Assembly: GCF_014204895.1 (NCBI RefSeq) | Contig: NZ_JACHMF010000001.1 | Coordinates: forward strand, 6,696,001-6,760,000 | Direction: 5' to 3' | Length of the DNA stretch: 64,000 nucleotides | From: Paractinoplanes abujensis | GTDB lineage: Bacteria; Actinomycetota; Actinomycetes; Mycobacteriales; Micromonosporaceae | Shown: positions 44,697 through 53,823 of the stretch, piece after piece | How positions within the stretch are numbered: position 1 is the first letter of the stretch | How the letters are laid out: each line of letters begins with the position of its first letter | The notes under the pieces: generated by a model | Told to the model about the DNA's origin: nothing | What the model saw: only the letters and a program-made list of their open reading frames with translations | Databases searched by the model: none | Translations under genes and position numbers: made by a program

Positions 44697-44711
44697 GTTA
44701 CCCACGAGTAA
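44697..44711 (-). promoter_or_regulatory. TTAC-N6-GTAA dyad upstream of the EtfD-like gene
   Basis: Reading the minus strand, TTACTCGTGGGTAAC has the same TTAC-N6-GTAA arms as the sites at 29189-29204 and 24128-24141, and the inner GGG is conserved. It lies about 41-55 bases upstream of the start codon. Confidence 0.6.
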
Positions 44712-44756
44712 TAGACGGCCGCACGCCACCGGGTCAAGTGGGGCGGCCGCAGGCGC

Positions 44757-44793
44757 AAAGCGCACCCCGGCCAGCCGGCGCGGGGTGCGCTTT
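44757..44793. terminator. Terminator hairpin downstream of crgA
   Basis: AAAGCGCACCCCG (44757-44769) pairs perfectly with CGGGGTGCGCTTT (44781-44793) over an 11-base loop. Terminal A/T pairs give a U-rich end for minus-strand transcripts from crgA. Confidence 0.75.
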
Positions 44794-44853
44794 ATTCAGA
44801 CAAAAGCCACACTACCCGCGCGTGAGCGGGCTCAACGGCGTTACGTCAGCCGG

Positions 44854-45117
44854 CTAACGCCAGCGCGACAGGATGCCCAGCGAGGCGACCATGCACCCGA
44901 AGCCGATCGCCAGGTTCCAATACCGCAGCGACTCCACCGGGTACTGCTGGGACGACAGGTAGTACACGACCAGCCAGGCGATGCCGATCACGATCAGCGC
45001 CACGGCACTGATCGGCAGCCACATCGGGCTCGGCTTCTTGGAGGCTGCAGCCGCCGCGGGACGAATGTCCGTCGGCGGTGTGTAGACCTTCTTCTTTCGG
45101 ACCTGAGACTTCGGCAC
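44854..45117 (-). CDS. crgA: Cell division protein CrgA
   Basis: CrgA is a small two-helix membrane protein that recruits and coordinates FtsZ/FtsQ/FtsI and peptidoglycan synthesis at actinobacterial septa. The 87-residue protein has a basic start (KSQVRKKKVYTPP) and a first helix (MWLPISAVALIVIGIAWLVVYY). The conserved YLSSQQYP loop and a second helix (WNLAIGFGCMVASLGIL) follow. GTG at 45117 has AGGAG upstream. The place beside DUF881, sortase, pabA/trpG and the pkn cluster matches the origin-proximal locus of mycobacteria and streptomycetes. Confidence 0.95.
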   Translation of the reverse strand: MPKSQVRKKKVYTPPTDIRPAAAAASKKPSPMWLPISAVALIVIGIAWLVVYYLSSQQYPVESLRYWNLAIGFGCMVASLGILSRWR

Positions 45118-45195
45118 GGTGCTCTCCTGAGGGCAACAAGTGGTGAACAACCCCACCGCTGAGCGGCTCCGGAGACCCCGAATGCTGCCCGTGGC

Positions 45196-45224
45196 GATTA
45201 ATGTTCGACAGCTAGCGTAGTCAA
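45196..45224 (-). promoter_or_regulatory. Putative crgA promoter
   Basis: Minus strand: TTGACT (plus 45219-45224), exactly 17 bases, then TTAATC (plus 45196-45201), about 78 bases before the GTG. The spacing is ideal for a housekeeping sigma factor. Confidence 0.55.
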
Positions 45225-45260
45225 GGCGACGGGCAGACAGGCACCCGCCGGGCGAGGAAA

Positions 45261-46109
45261 ATGTCCGACGCGGATATTTCGAGGGGATACGAGGACGTGG
45301 AATACACCACCGGCACACCCTCGTGGCGGCTTGTCCTGCGCCGCGCGTGGCGGGGTCTGCGGCCGCATCGTCCCAGCCTGCGCATGGGGGGCTGGTCGGC
45401 CGGTGTCCCATTGATCGCCCTCGCTGCGGGCCTGCTCTTCACCACCTCGGCCACGATCGCGGACGGCACGGCGTTGCGCGACGACCGCCGTCCCCAGCTG
45501 ACCCAGCTGATCGCCGACAAGCGCGTACGCCTCGACGCGCGCGAGCAGGTGGCGGCCAAGCTGCGGGCCGAAGTCGACCAGGACACCGCCCGGCTGGCCG
45601 AGGTCGACGCCCCGGTCGGAGCGGCCCGCCGGACCACCGAGGGGCTGCGCGCGCCCGCGGGCTTCACCGCCCTGCAGGGGCCCGGGCTGACGGTGACCCT
45701 CGACGACTCCTCGCGCCGCAGCAACGACTTCGTGGCGGCCAACGCCCCCGACAACGACGACCTCGTGGTGCACCAGGGCGATGTGCAGGCCGTCGTCAAC
45801 GCGATGTGGGCCGGTGGGGCCGAGGCAATGTCGATCATGGATGTCCGCGTGATCTCCACCAGCGCTGTACGCTGTGTCGGCAACACGCTGCTGCTTCACG
45901 GCCAAGTTTTCTCGCCGCCGTTCACGATCACCGCAATCGGCGAACCCACAGGGATGCGTCGCGCGTTGGAGTCCGCGGAAGGGGTCCAGCAATTCCGGGA
46001 TGCGGTCGCTGACTTCGGCCTCGGCTATACGGAAACCGTCGAGAGGAACGTGACAGTGCGGGCGTACGACGGGTCGAGTGACCTCCGATCCGCGCGGGTT
46101 GCCGGGTAA
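45261..46109 (+). CDS. DUF881 family protein
   Basis: This 282-residue single-pass membrane protein has a cytoplasmic N-terminus (about 1-45), one helix (about 45-65, [19 protein letters not shown]), a coiled coil (about 75-120) and the extracytoplasmic DUF881 domain. Motifs in that domain are [40 protein letters not shown] and [20 protein letters not shown]. The function is unknown, but the gene is always beside crgA and the pkn locus in actinobacteria, so a division or envelope role is likely. GAGGA precedes the ATG, and a GTG at 45297 is an alternative start. It is divergent from crgA. Confidence 0.88.
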   Translation: MSDADISRGYEDVEYTTGTPSWRLVLRRAWRGLRPHRPSLRMGGWSAGVPLIALAAGLLFTTSATIADGTALRDDRRPQLTQLIADKRVRLDAREQVAAKLRAEVDQDTARLAEVDAPVGAARRTTEGLRAPAGFTALQGPGLTVTLDDSSRRSNDFVAANAPDNDDLVVHQGDVQAVVNAMWAGGAEAMSIMDVRVISTSAVRCVGNTLLLHGQVFSPPFTITAIGEPTGMRRALESAEGVQQFRDAVADFGLGYTETVERNVTVRAYDGSSDLRSARVAG

Positions 46110-48151
46110 TGGCTGACAACACGTCCGCGGGCAGTGGGTCGGGACGGCATCGCGCCCCCGACACCGACGCCCAGACGGCGTTCATCCCGCGCATCAGCGA
46201 CGCGTCGCCCGACGGTGTGCCCGGGGGTCCGCTGGCCCCGCCGATCGGCCTGGGCGCGGCCCCGCGCTCGGCCCCGCCTTCGCTGCCACCACCGTCCCCC
46301 TCGGCCGCCGAGACCGCTGTGCTGCGCACCGACGAGGAGGTGCAGCAGCGGATCGCCGCCGGCGGCTCCCTCGGCGCGGCCGCGCGCGCCGTGCGGCCCG
46401 CCTCGGCACCGCCCGGCCGCCAGGATTTCGAGTTCTTCACCACGACCGAGCCCCGGCCGGCCACCCATCAGCCGGCCGCCCAGCAGCAGCCGCCCCAGCC
46501 GCAAGCGACCCGTCACCAGGCCGCCTACCAGCCCGCCGCTCAGCAGCAGTCCGCGCCGCGGCCACCCGCGCCACCGGCCCCGGTCGTGCCACCGCCGCCC
46601 ACCGGCACGCCCGGGCCGCCCTCCGCGCCCCTTCCCGGCCGCGCCCCGGGCTGGACCTACGAGCACGGCGTCCCGGTCAACGGCCCGCAGTACACCGAGT
46701 CGTTCGGCGCCTCCGCGCAGGCCCCGCCGTTCCGAGCCGCTCAGAACGCCCGTACGCCGTCTGCGGGCCCGGAGGCACCCGGCACCCCCGGCCAACCCCT
46801 CAACGGCCATTACAGCGGCGGCGAGCAGGCCTTCACTTCGGCCGAGCCCTACGGCCGCCGCCCCGACGGCCCCTCGTACGAGGCGCCGAGCAGTCTCTAC
46901 AACAGCGGCGCCTACGGCGAGCCGGTCGCTCGCGACGGGCGTGCGGGAGGGAACGGCTTCTTCGAGCCCCGCCCCGAGCCCGCCGGCCCGCCGCAGGCCT
47001 TCCGCCCGCCCGCCACCACCGGCGCTCACCCAGCCGGCGCGGTGAGCCCCGGCGGCCAGGTGCGCTCCAGTGTCCCGGTCAGTCCCGGCTCCACCCCGCG
47101 CCACGAGCCCGCCCCGCCGGGCGACCCGGGCGAGACCGCCGTCATCCGTACGTCGGACGCGCCGACCGGGCTGCTCCCGGCCGTGCCGCGGCCCGACGAG
47201 CAGCCCTCCCCCATCAAGGCACCCACCGCGCTCCTCTCCGCGGTCCCGGGCGTCGCCGCGCAGGCCGCGAAGGCGAAAGCCGAGCCCGACGCCGTGCTGG
47301 GCGCCGCCTCGGTCGCCCCGCCGGGTCCGGGCGGTCCGAGGCCCCCGGCGGAGGAAGAGGCCGTGGCCGAAGCACCCAGGCGGGGCGAGAAGGTCGTCAA
47401 GCTACGACCGGAGCAGACCGGCGAGGGTTACAAGAGCGTCTACTCCGAGATGACCCGGCCCAGCCTGGGCTCGCGCATTCGCGGCGCCATCCGCGTCTCG
47501 GGCGAGTTGATGATCACCTTTGGTCTGATCGTCCTGCTGTTCGCGGGCTACGAGGTGTTCGGCAACTCGGCCAAGGTGCAGGACGAGCAGAACGCCCTCG
47601 ACACCGAGCTCGACGAGGTGTGGAACGACCCGACCGTGGGCCCGAGCGCGTCGACCGCCGCCAAGGCGCCCGCCGCCCCCGGATCCAACCTGGTCGGCCG
47701 GCTCTACATCCCGAAACTCGACAAGGAGTGGGTGGTCGTCGACGGCGTGCAGCCCGACGACATCCGATACGCGCCGGGCCACTACCCCGACTCGGCCAAG
47801 CCGGGCCAGGTCGGCAACTTCTCGGTGGCCGGTCACCGCATCAAGAAGATCTTCTGGCGGCTCGACGAGCTCAAGGACGGCGACGTGATCGGCGTCGAGA
47901 CCCGCACCAACTGGTACGTCTACAAGGTCTACCAGCAGCAGGTCGTGAAGCCGAGCGCCGTCGAGGTGGTGGCGCCCGTGCCCGGCAAGCCCCGGGCCCG
48001 GCCGACCCAGTCGCTGCTCACGCTGACGACCTGCAACCCGAAGTACAACAACTACGAGCGGCTCATCATCCACGCCGAGCTGGTCTCGACGTCCAAGCGT
48101 GACCAGGCCCAGCCCAACGCCGGCATGCCGGCCGAGATCAAGGGGGCCTGA
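46109..48151 (+). CDS. Class E sortase with long disordered N-terminal region, 680 aa
   Basis: This transpeptidase attaches surface proteins to peptidoglycan. The catalytic domain occupies about residues 530-665: [17 protein letters not shown], the active His in [10 protein letters not shown], the active Cys in [10 protein letters not shown] and the Arg in [12 protein letters not shown] membrane helix (about 468-492, [19 protein letters not shown]) precedes it. The first ~450 residues are Pro/Ala/Gly/Gln-rich and disordered, predicted to face the cytoplasm. This is unusual for a family of roughly 200-350 residues. The start overlaps the DUF881 stop (TAATG). No LAxTG-type substrate is evident in the window. 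Confidence 0.88.
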   Translation: MADNTSAGSGSGRHRAPDTDAQTAFIPRISDASPDGVPGGPLAPPIGLGAAPRSAPPSLPPPSPSAAETAVLRTDEEVQQRIAAGGSLGAAARAVRPASAPPGRQDFEFFTTTEPRPATHQPAAQQQPPQPQATRHQAAYQPAAQQQSAPRPPAPPAPVVPPPPTGTPGPPSAPLPGRAPGWTYEHGVPVNGPQYTESFGASAQAPPFRAAQNARTPSAGPEAPGTPGQPLNGHYSGGEQAFTSAEPYGRRPDGPSYEAPSSLYNSGAYGEPVARDGRAGGNGFFEPRPEPAGPPQAFRPPATTGAHPAGAVSPGGQVRSSVPVSPGSTPRHEPAPPGDPGETAVIRTSDAPTGLLPAVPRPDEQPSPIKAPTALLSAVPGVAAQAAKAKAEPDAVLGAASVAPPGPGGPRPPAEEEAVAEAPRRGEKVVKLRPEQTGEGYKSVYSEMTRPSLGSRIRGAIRVSGELMITFGLIVLLFAGYEVFGNSAKVQDEQNALDTELDEVWNDPTVGPSASTAAKAPAAPGSNLVGRLYIPKLDKEWVVVDGVQPDDIRYAPGHYPDSAKPGQVGNFSVAGHRIKKIFWRLDELKDGDVIGVETRTNWYVYKVYQQQVVKPSAVEVVAPVPGKPRARPTQSLLTLTTCNPKYNNYERLIIHAELVSTSKRDQAQPNAGMPAEIKGA

Positions 48152-48156
48152 CGCCG

Positions 48157-48462
48157 ATGTACGGCTGGATCTGGCGCAAGCTCCCCGGCGGTGTCTGGGG
48201 CAAGCTCATCGGGTCGCTCGGCATGATCGCCGCCACGACCGCCCTGCTCTGGTACGTGGTGTTCCCGTGGGCCACGCCGCTGCTGCCGTTCGACGACGTG
48301 CAGGTCGGCACGGGCACCGAGCAGCAGGGCCCCGACGGCGGGGGCAACGCCGACGTGACCAGCACGGACAGCCCCGACCACGAGGGTCCGGACGACATTC
48401 CGTACGACACCGAGTCGAACCAGCCCCACCCCTCCGACGCCGCCCAGATTCCCGGTGATTGA
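48157..48462 (+). CDS. Small membrane protein, 101 aa
   Basis: MYGWIWRKLPGG opens a short basic N-terminus, followed by one helix (about 18-44, LIGSLGMIAATTALLWYVVFPW). An acidic, Gly/Asp/Pro-rich tail outside the membrane follows. Similar small proteins lie between sortase and pabA/trpG in other actinobacteria, and their role is unknown. It begins five bases after the sortase stop, and its end abuts or overlaps the next gene, so all belong to one operon. Confidence 0.75.
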   Translation: MYGWIWRKLPGGVWGKLIGSLGMIAATTALLWYVVFPWATPLLPFDDVQVGTGTEQQGPDGGGNADVTSTDSPDHEGPDDIPYDTESNQPHPSDAAQIPGD

Positions 48463-48463
48463 C

Positions 48464-49114
48464 GTGCGCATCCTGGTCCTCGACAACTACGACTCCTTCG
48501 TCTTCAACCTGGTGCAATATCTGGGGCAGCTCGGCGCCGAGTGCGAGGTGCGGCGCAACGACGAGATCTCGGTGGCCGACGTCGGCTCGTTCGGCGCGGC
48601 GGGCATTCTGCTGTCACCCGGGCCCGGGACGCCCGAGCGCGCCGGCATCACCATGGACGTGATCAAGGCGTACGCCGGGAAGGTCCCCATGTTCGGGGTC
48701 TGCCTGGGCCATCAGGCGATCGGGGCCGCGTTCGGGGCCACCGTGACCCGCGCACCCGAACTGCTGCACGGCAAGACCTCCGAGGTGCACCACGGCGGTA
48801 CGGGGGTGCTGGCCGGGCTGCCCGAGCCGTTCACGGCCACGCGCTACCACTCGCTCGCCGTCGTGCCCGAGACGCTGCCGGCCGAGCTCGAGGTCACCGG
48901 TCGTACGGAGTCGGGGGTGGTCATGGCCATGCGCCACCGCGAGCTGCCGATCGAGGGCGTGCAGTTCCACCCCGAGTCGGTGCTCACCGAGGGCGGGCAC
49001 ACGATGCTGGCCAACTGGCTCGCCTCCTGCGGCCTGCCGTCCGCGCTCGAGAAGGCTCCCCCGCTGGCAGCCGAGGTCGAGACCCGGCGCCGCGCGGCGT
49101 TCGCCACCGCCTGA
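48464..49114 (+). CDS. pabA: Aminodeoxychorismate/anthranilate synthase glutamine amidotransferase subunit
   Basis: This class I glutamine amidotransferase supplies ammonia to a chorismate-using partner for p-aminobenzoate or tryptophan synthesis. Seen are ILVLDNYDSFVFNLVQYLG at the start, LLSPGPGTPE, the nucleophile Cys in FGVCLGHQAIG, and the His-Glu pair in IEGVQFHPESVLTE. GTG at 48464 fits the family N-terminus, and GTG at 48455 would overlap the previous gene by 8 bases. Its homologue in mycobacteria is labelled trpG at the same position. No chorismate-binding partner lies nearby. A terminator follows. Confidence 0.9.
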   Translation: MRILVLDNYDSFVFNLVQYLGQLGAECEVRRNDEISVADVGSFGAAGILLSPGPGTPERAGITMDVIKAYAGKVPMFGVCLGHQAIGAAFGATVTRAPELLHGKTSEVHHGGTGVLAGLPEPFTATRYHSLAVVPETLPAELEVTGRTESGVVMAMRHRELPIEGVQFHPESVLTEGGHTMLANWLASCGLPSALEKAPPLAAEVETRRRAAFATA

Positions 49115-49121
49115 GCCAAAA

Positions 49122-49154
49122 AACGGCCGCTTCCCGATGCCGGGAGCGGCCGTT
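49122..49154. terminator. Bidirectional terminator between pabA and pknB
   Basis: AACGGCCGC-T-TCCCG (49122-49136) pairs with CGGGAGCGGCCGTT (49141-49154), with one bulged T and a 4-base loop. A run of six A on the left becomes the U tract for the minus-strand pkn operon. Confidence 0.85.
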
Positions 49155-49166
49155 CTCGTGGCGTCG

Positions 49167-51023
49167 TCAGTCGCGGCGCACCGGGGTGATCGGATAGTTG
49201 ATCAGGCCGTTGGTGCCCGATCCGGAGCCGGTGCCCCCGGCGTTGCCTGTGCCTCCCGTGCCCGGCGACTCGGTGTCGTCCGGGTCGGGCGTGGTCTCGT
49301 TCGGGTCGGGCTCGGCGACGACCGTCAGGGTGACCTTGTCCCCCTTCGTCACCGTCGAGTTCGCCCTCGGGTTCTGCTCGACCACGGTGCCCGGGACCCC
49401 GTTGGGATCCTGGACGAGCACGGTGTTGACGTTGAAGGGGCCCGCGTTGTCGAGGGTGCCCATCGCCGTCGCCACCGACTTGCCCACCACGTCGGGCATC
49501 CTGGTCTGCCGGGCGTTCGAGATCTGCACCGTCAGCGTCTGGCCCGGCTCGACCGTCTGGCCCGCCTTCTCGACCTTGACCACGGTGCCTTCCTGCTTGA
49601 GGCTCGGCACTTCCTCAAACTTGACCTTGAAGCCGAGGCCCTCGAGCCTGCTCTTGGCCGCGTCACGGGTCGAGCCGACCAGGTCGTCGGGCACCTCGAC
49701 CTTGTCCGGCTTCTGACAGAGCTGATAGCGCACCTGCTGGTCGGCCGCCACCGTGGCGTTCGCCTGCGGGACCTGCTTGATGACCGTGCCGTCGCAATCC
49801 TGGCTGATCTGCGGCTCGTCGCGATCGATGTCGGAGATGCCCGCCGTCTTGAGAAGCGCCAAGGCTTCCGCGTCGGTCTTGCCCTCCAGGTCGGGCATCT
49901 TGTACGTCACCGGGGCCGAGGTGGGTGTGTCGCCGGCGTTGGTCTCGTTCGCGTTGTTGCGCATCTGGGCCAGCGCCACGCCCAGCACGATCACCACCAG
50001 CACACCGAGGGCGGCCAGCGACGCCCACACCCACGTCGACCGCCGCTCCGGCGGGCGCGGCCCACCGGCCACGGGACGCTGCATGGTCGTGGCGGCCTGC
50101 GGCTGCCACTGCCGCGACGGCGGGCCCTGCATGGCCATCGTCTCGGCCTCGGTCATCACCGGGGTGGCCAGCACCGGACGCCCGGCCACGGCGCGCAGCG
50201 CGTCGGCCCGCATCTCCTGCGCGCTCTGATAGCGGTTCATCGGGTTCTTGGCCAGGGCCTTGAGCACGATCGCGTCGACGTCCGGCGGGACCTCGTGGTT
50301 GATGTCGCTGGGGGCCTTGGGCTCTTCCCGGACGTGCTGGTAGGCCACGCTGACCGGGCTGTCACCGACGAACGGCGGGTGGCCGACGAGCAGCTCGAAC
50401 AGCACACAGCCGGCGGCGTAGACGTCGGATCGCGCGTCGACCGACTCGCCGCGGGCCTGCTCGGGCGACAGATATTGCGCCGTGCCGATGACCGCGCTGG
50501 TCTGCGTCATGGTGGTGGCCCCGCTGGCCAAGGCCCGCGCGATGCCGAAGTCCATGACCTTGACCTGGCCGTTCTGCGTGATCATCACGTTGCCGGGCTT
50601 GATGTCCCGGTGGATGATGCCGTGCCGGTGGCTGAACTCCAGGGCGGCGCAGATGTCGGCGATCATTTCGAGGGCCCGGCGCGTCGGGATGCGCTGCTCC
50701 TGGGCGAGCACCTCCTTGAGGGTCCGCCCGTTGACGAACTCCATGACGATGAAGGGCAGCTTCTCGCCGGTGGACGAGATCTCCTCGCCGGTGTCGTAGA
50801 CGGCGACGATCGCGGGGTGGTTCAGGGCCGCCGAGTTCTGCGCCTCGCGACGAAAACGCTCCTGAAACGTCGCGTCGCGGGCCAGGTCGGTGCGCAGCAT
50901 CTTGATCGCCACGTCACGGCCGAGCCGGAGGTCGCGTCCGCGGTGCACCTCGGCCATGCCGCCGTAGCCCAAGAGCTCGCCGACCTGATACCTGCCACCG
51001 AGCAGGCGGGCCTGCGCCGTCAT
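49167..51023 (-). CDS. pknB: Ser/Thr protein kinase PknB with three PASTA domains
   Basis: This transmembrane kinase senses peptidoglycan fragments and regulates wall growth and division. The kinase domain covers residues 12-275: Gly loop LLGYGGMAEV, Lys41, HRDIKPGN (Asp140), DFG at 158-160 and an activation loop with Thr170/171/173 and GTAQYLSPEQ. The juxtamembrane region is Pro/Gln-rich. The membrane helix is 331-353. PASTA domains lie at about 374-438, 442-506 and 512-577, one fewer than the four of the mycobacterial enzyme. PASTA 1 has Cys410 and Cys436. A Thr/Gly/Pro-rich tail ends the protein. ATGA overlap with pknA couples translation. Confidence 0.97.
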   Translation of the reverse strand: MTAQARLLGGRYQVGELLGYGGMAEVHRGRDLRLGRDVAIKMLRTDLARDATFQERFRREAQNSAALNHPAIVAVYDTGEEISSTGEKLPFIVMEFVNGRTLKEVLAQEQRIPTRRALEMIADICAALEFSHRHGIIHRDIKPGNVMITQNGQVKVMDFGIARALASGATTMTQTSAVIGTAQYLSPEQARGESVDARSDVYAAGCVLFELLVGHPPFVGDSPVSVAYQHVREEPKAPSDINHEVPPDVDAIVLKALAKNPMNRYQSAQEMRADALRAVAGRPVLATPVMTEAETMAMQGPPSRQWQPQAATTMQRPVAGGPRPPERRSTWVWASLAALGVLVVIVLGVALAQMRNNANETNAGDTPTSAPVTYKMPDLEGKTDAEALALLKTAGISDIDRDEPQISQDCDGTVIKQVPQANATVAADQQVRYQLCQKPDKVEVPDDLVGSTRDAAKSRLEGLGFKVKFEEVPSLKQEGTVVKVEKAGQTVEPGQTLTVQISNARQTRMPDVVGKSVATAMGTLDNAGPFNVNTVLVQDPNGVPGTVVEQNPRANSTVTKGDKVTLTVVAEPDPNETTPDPDDTESPGTGGTGNAGGTGSGSGTNGLINYPITPVRRD

Positions 51024-52324
51024 AGCCTCTGTCGTCCTTCGTTAGCTCTGATCCAGCCGGGGTTCGCACCCGCCTGCGTAGTTAGACGGTACGACGCCAC
51101 CGTTGGCTCCCCGACGGTGCCGCCCAACGCGTTGTTCTTCTGCTGGTTGTAGAGGAACGAGATCACCCCGGCGCAGAGCAGGACCAGAAGCGCCAGGACC
51201 ACAGCCAGCACGATCAGCACCTGCCGCCCGCCGGAGCTCTCGGGCTTGGCGGCGGGTGCCGGCTGTGATTGATACGGCTGACGGTAGGGCTGCGGTTGAA
51301 CGGGTGGTCCGGAAGGTACCGACGCCGCTCCGCGGGCGCCCGAAACGGGCCGGGGCACCGGCGGGTAAGGCGGGCGGGCCGTGCCGGCCATGGGCGAGCC
51401 CGGCATCGGGGCGCCGCTGGACGGGCGGCTCTTCGGGTGCACCGGCGCGGGGCTGACCGGGCCGGCCGCGCGGGCCGGGGCGCCGGTGGGTGCCTGAGCC
51501 GGGTTGGCCAGCGAGGCGGCGGCCTGCCGGGCCACGGCGGCCAGCGCCGACGCGGACGGCCAGCGGGCGTTCGGGTCCTTGGCCAGGGCGCGGTCGACGA
51601 TCGTGCGGACCTGGGGCGGGATGTCGCCGGGCAGCGGGCGCGGCGTCTCCCGCACGTGCTTCATGGCGATTTCCATCGGCGTCGCGCCGTCGAACGGCCG
51701 GTGCCCGGAGAGGCACTGGTAGGCGACCACGCCGAGCGCGTAGACGTCGGAAGCGGACGTCGCGACCGCGCCGGAGGCCTGCTCGGGCGAGATGTAGGAC
51801 GCCGTGCCGAGCACCGAGCCGGCCACGGTGAGCTGGCCCACCAGAGCCGAGCGGGCGATGCCGAAGTCGGTCAGCACCAGTGTGCCGTTGGGGCGGACGA
51901 GCAGGTTGCCGGGCTTCACGTCGCGGTGAACGATGCCGTTGGCGTGGGCCGCCTGCAGGGCATCGGCGGCCTGGGCGATCAGCGCCATCGTGCGGGCCGG
52001 GGTCAGCCGGCCGACCCGGCTCAGCGTGCGCGAGAGTGCATCGCCCTCGACGTACTCCATGACCAGGAACGCGAGCTGCTGGTCACTGCCGTAGTCGTAG
52101 ACGTCGACGACGCCGGGGTGGTTGATCGTGGCCATCGTGCGGGCCTCGCCCCGGAACCGCTCGGCGAAGCCGGGCTCGTCGAGCAGCGCGGGCAGCAGGA
52201 TCTTGACAGCGACCGTCCGGCCCAGCACCTCGTCGGTGCCGCGCCAGACATCGCCCATCCCCCCTCCGGCGATCCGCTCGTCGAGAACGTACCGGCCGCC
52301 GAGGGTCACCCCAGGGCTGATCAT
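51020..52324 (-). CDS. pknA: Ser/Thr protein kinase PknA
   Basis: This is the partner kinase in the growth-control operon. Residues about 11-270 form the kinase domain: IAGGGMGDVWRG, VAVKIL (catalytic Lys41), HRDVKPGNLL, LTDFGIAR and SVLGTASYISPEQASG. A ~90-residue Pro/Ala-rich linker precedes one membrane helix (about 375-400, VLIVLAVVLALLVLLCAGVI) and a short outer tail of ~30 residues without PASTA domains. Mycobacterial PknA phosphorylates FtsZ, MurD and other targets. The start is ATG at 52324. The gene is two bases downstream of pbpA and overlaps pknB by four bases. Confidence 0.95.
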   Translation of the reverse strand: MISPGVTLGGRYVLDERIAGGGMGDVWRGTDEVLGRTVAVKILLPALLDEPGFAERFRGEARTMATINHPGVVDVYDYGSDQQLAFLVMEYVEGDALSRTLSRVGRLTPARTMALIAQAADALQAAHANGIVHRDVKPGNLLVRPNGTLVLTDFGIARSALVGQLTVAGSVLGTASYISPEQASGAVATSASDVYALGVVAYQCLSGHRPFDGATPMEIAMKHVRETPRPLPGDIPPQVRTIVDRALAKDPNARWPSASALAAVARQAAASLANPAQAPTGAPARAAGPVSPAPVHPKSRPSSGAPMPGSPMAGTARPPYPPVPRPVSGARGAASVPSGPPVQPQPYRQPYQSQPAPAAKPESSGGRQVLIVLAVVLALLVLLCAGVISFLYNQQKNNALGGTVGEPTVASYRLTTQAGANPGWIRANEGRQRL

Positions 52325-52326
52325 GC

Positions 52327-53823
52327 TCAGTTCCCTCCCTGACCCGCCGCGGCCTCCATGATGAGCCCGGCGATCCGGGCCGCCTCGGCGCTGGCGTGGC
52401 CACCGGGCACGTTCTCAAGCATGACGCACGCCGCCGAGACCGCCTCGCCCTTGTCGTTGAAGGCGAACCCGACGAACCAGCCGTGCGGGTCGGCGCCCTC
52501 GGCGTTCTGGGCCGTGCCGGTCTTGCCGCCGACCTCCATGCCGTCGATGCGGGCGCGCTTGCCGGTGCCGTTCTCGACGACGCTGACCATCATGTCTTTC
52601 AGATCGTCGGCGACCTGACCGTTGATCGGCTCGCGGAGCACCTTTCCTTTGGCCGTGTAGATCGTCCGGAGGTCGGGGCTGGTCAGCTTCTGCACCAGGT
52701 AGGGGCGCATCTGCTTGCCGCCGTTGGCCACCGTGGCGGCGATCAGGGCGCCCTGCAGCGGGGTCATCCGCACGTCGCGCTGGCCGAGCGACGACTGGGC
52801 CAGCGCGCCCTTGTCGACGCTGCCGTCCGGGTTGGCGATCTTGCCGGTGTCGCTCATCGCAACCGGCAGGCCGCTGCCCTCGAGGTCGCCCACGGTCAGC
52901 TGGTCGTCCTCGAAGCCGAACGCCTTGGCCGCGGCGAGCACCTTGTCACGGCCCAGCGTCACGCCGAGCCGGGCGAAGCCGGTGTTGCAGCTGGTGGTCA
53001 GCGCGTCCTTCAGATCAATCTGGCTACCAGGGCAAACTTCGTCCTCGGAGTTGCGGATGACCGCGCCGCTCTCGCGGTATTCGCGCCCCGCTTCGATCTC
53101 GGTCTCGGTTGTATAACCGTTTTGGAGCGCGGCCGCCGAGACGATCACCTTGAAGACCGAGCCGGGGGGCTTGGTCTCGGCGGTCGAGCGGTTCAGCAGC
53201 GGCTGGGCCGGGTCCTTGTTGAGCTTGTTGTAGGCCGCCGCGGCCGCTTTCTCGTCGTGGCTGACCAGCGGGTTCGGGTCGAAGCTGGGCATCGACACCA
53301 TGGCCTGGACGGCCCCCGTACGCGGGTCGATCGCGATCGCCGCGCCCTTGGTGACATTGCGCTCGTTGTCGTTCAGCTCTTTCCAAGCCGTCTCTTGCGC
53401 CTTGGTGTTGAGCGTCAGCAGCACGTTGCCGCCACCGGTGTTGTTGCCGGTGAACATGTCCTTGACCCGGTCGGCGAAGAGCTTGTCGCTCTCGCCCGAG
53501 AGGAAGTCGTTCTCGGCGTTCTCGATGCCGGTCGCGGCCAGGCCGACGGGCCGATACCCGAGGACCGGCGCGTAGACCTCCTTACGCGGATAGACGCGCA
53601 GGTACTTCAGGGCGTCGTCGGTGATCTTGTTGGTCGCGACCCCCTGGCCGCCGGCCTCGATCACGCCGCGGGGGCGCTCGTACTGGGCGACCACCACGCG
53701 CCGGTTGTAGTCGTTGGTGCGGTAGTCGTCCGCTTTGTAGGCCTGTACCCAGTTCAAGTTGGCGAAAAGCAGCCCGAACAGGACGAGGATGACCACGCCG
53801 GCCCGTCGAAGTGGTGCGTTCAC
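52327..53823 (-). CDS. pbpA: Penicillin-binding protein PbpA (class B transpeptidase)
   Basis: This monofunctional transpeptidase cross-links peptidoglycan together with RodA. The 498-residue protein has one N-terminal membrane helix (AGVVILVLFGLLFANLNWV), a dimerisation/pedestal domain and the penicillin-binding domain. Motifs are the active Ser in KPPGSVFKV (SxxK), SCNTGF (SxN) and GGKTGTAQNA (KTG). GTG at 53823 overlaps the rodA stop. The order pstP-rodA-pbpA-pknA-pknB matches the conserved actinobacterial operon. The protein is a likely substrate of the linked kinases. Confidence 0.96.
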   Translation of the reverse strand: MNAPLRRAGVVILVLFGLLFANLNWVQAYKADDYRTNDYNRRVVVAQYERPRGVIEAGGQGVATNKITDDALKYLRVYPRKEVYAPVLGYRPVGLAATGIENAENDFLSGESDKLFADRVKDMFTGNNTGGGNVLLTLNTKAQETAWKELNDNERNVTKGAAIAIDPRTGAVQAMVSMPSFDPNPLVSHDEKAAAAAYNKLNKDPAQPLLNRSTAETKPPGSVFKVIVSAAALQNGYTTETEIEAGREYRESGAVIRNSEDEVCPGSQIDLKDALTTSCNTGFARLGVTLGRDKVLAAAKAFGFEDDQLTVGDLEGSGLPVAMSDTGKIANPDGSVDKGALAQSSLGQRDVRMTPLQGALIAATVANGGKQMRPYLVQKLTSPDLRTIYTAKGKVLREPINGQVADDLKDMMVSVVENGTGKRARIDGMEVGGKTGTAQNAEGADPHGWFVGFAFNDKGEAVSAACVMLENVPGGHASAEAARIAGLIMEAAAGQGGN

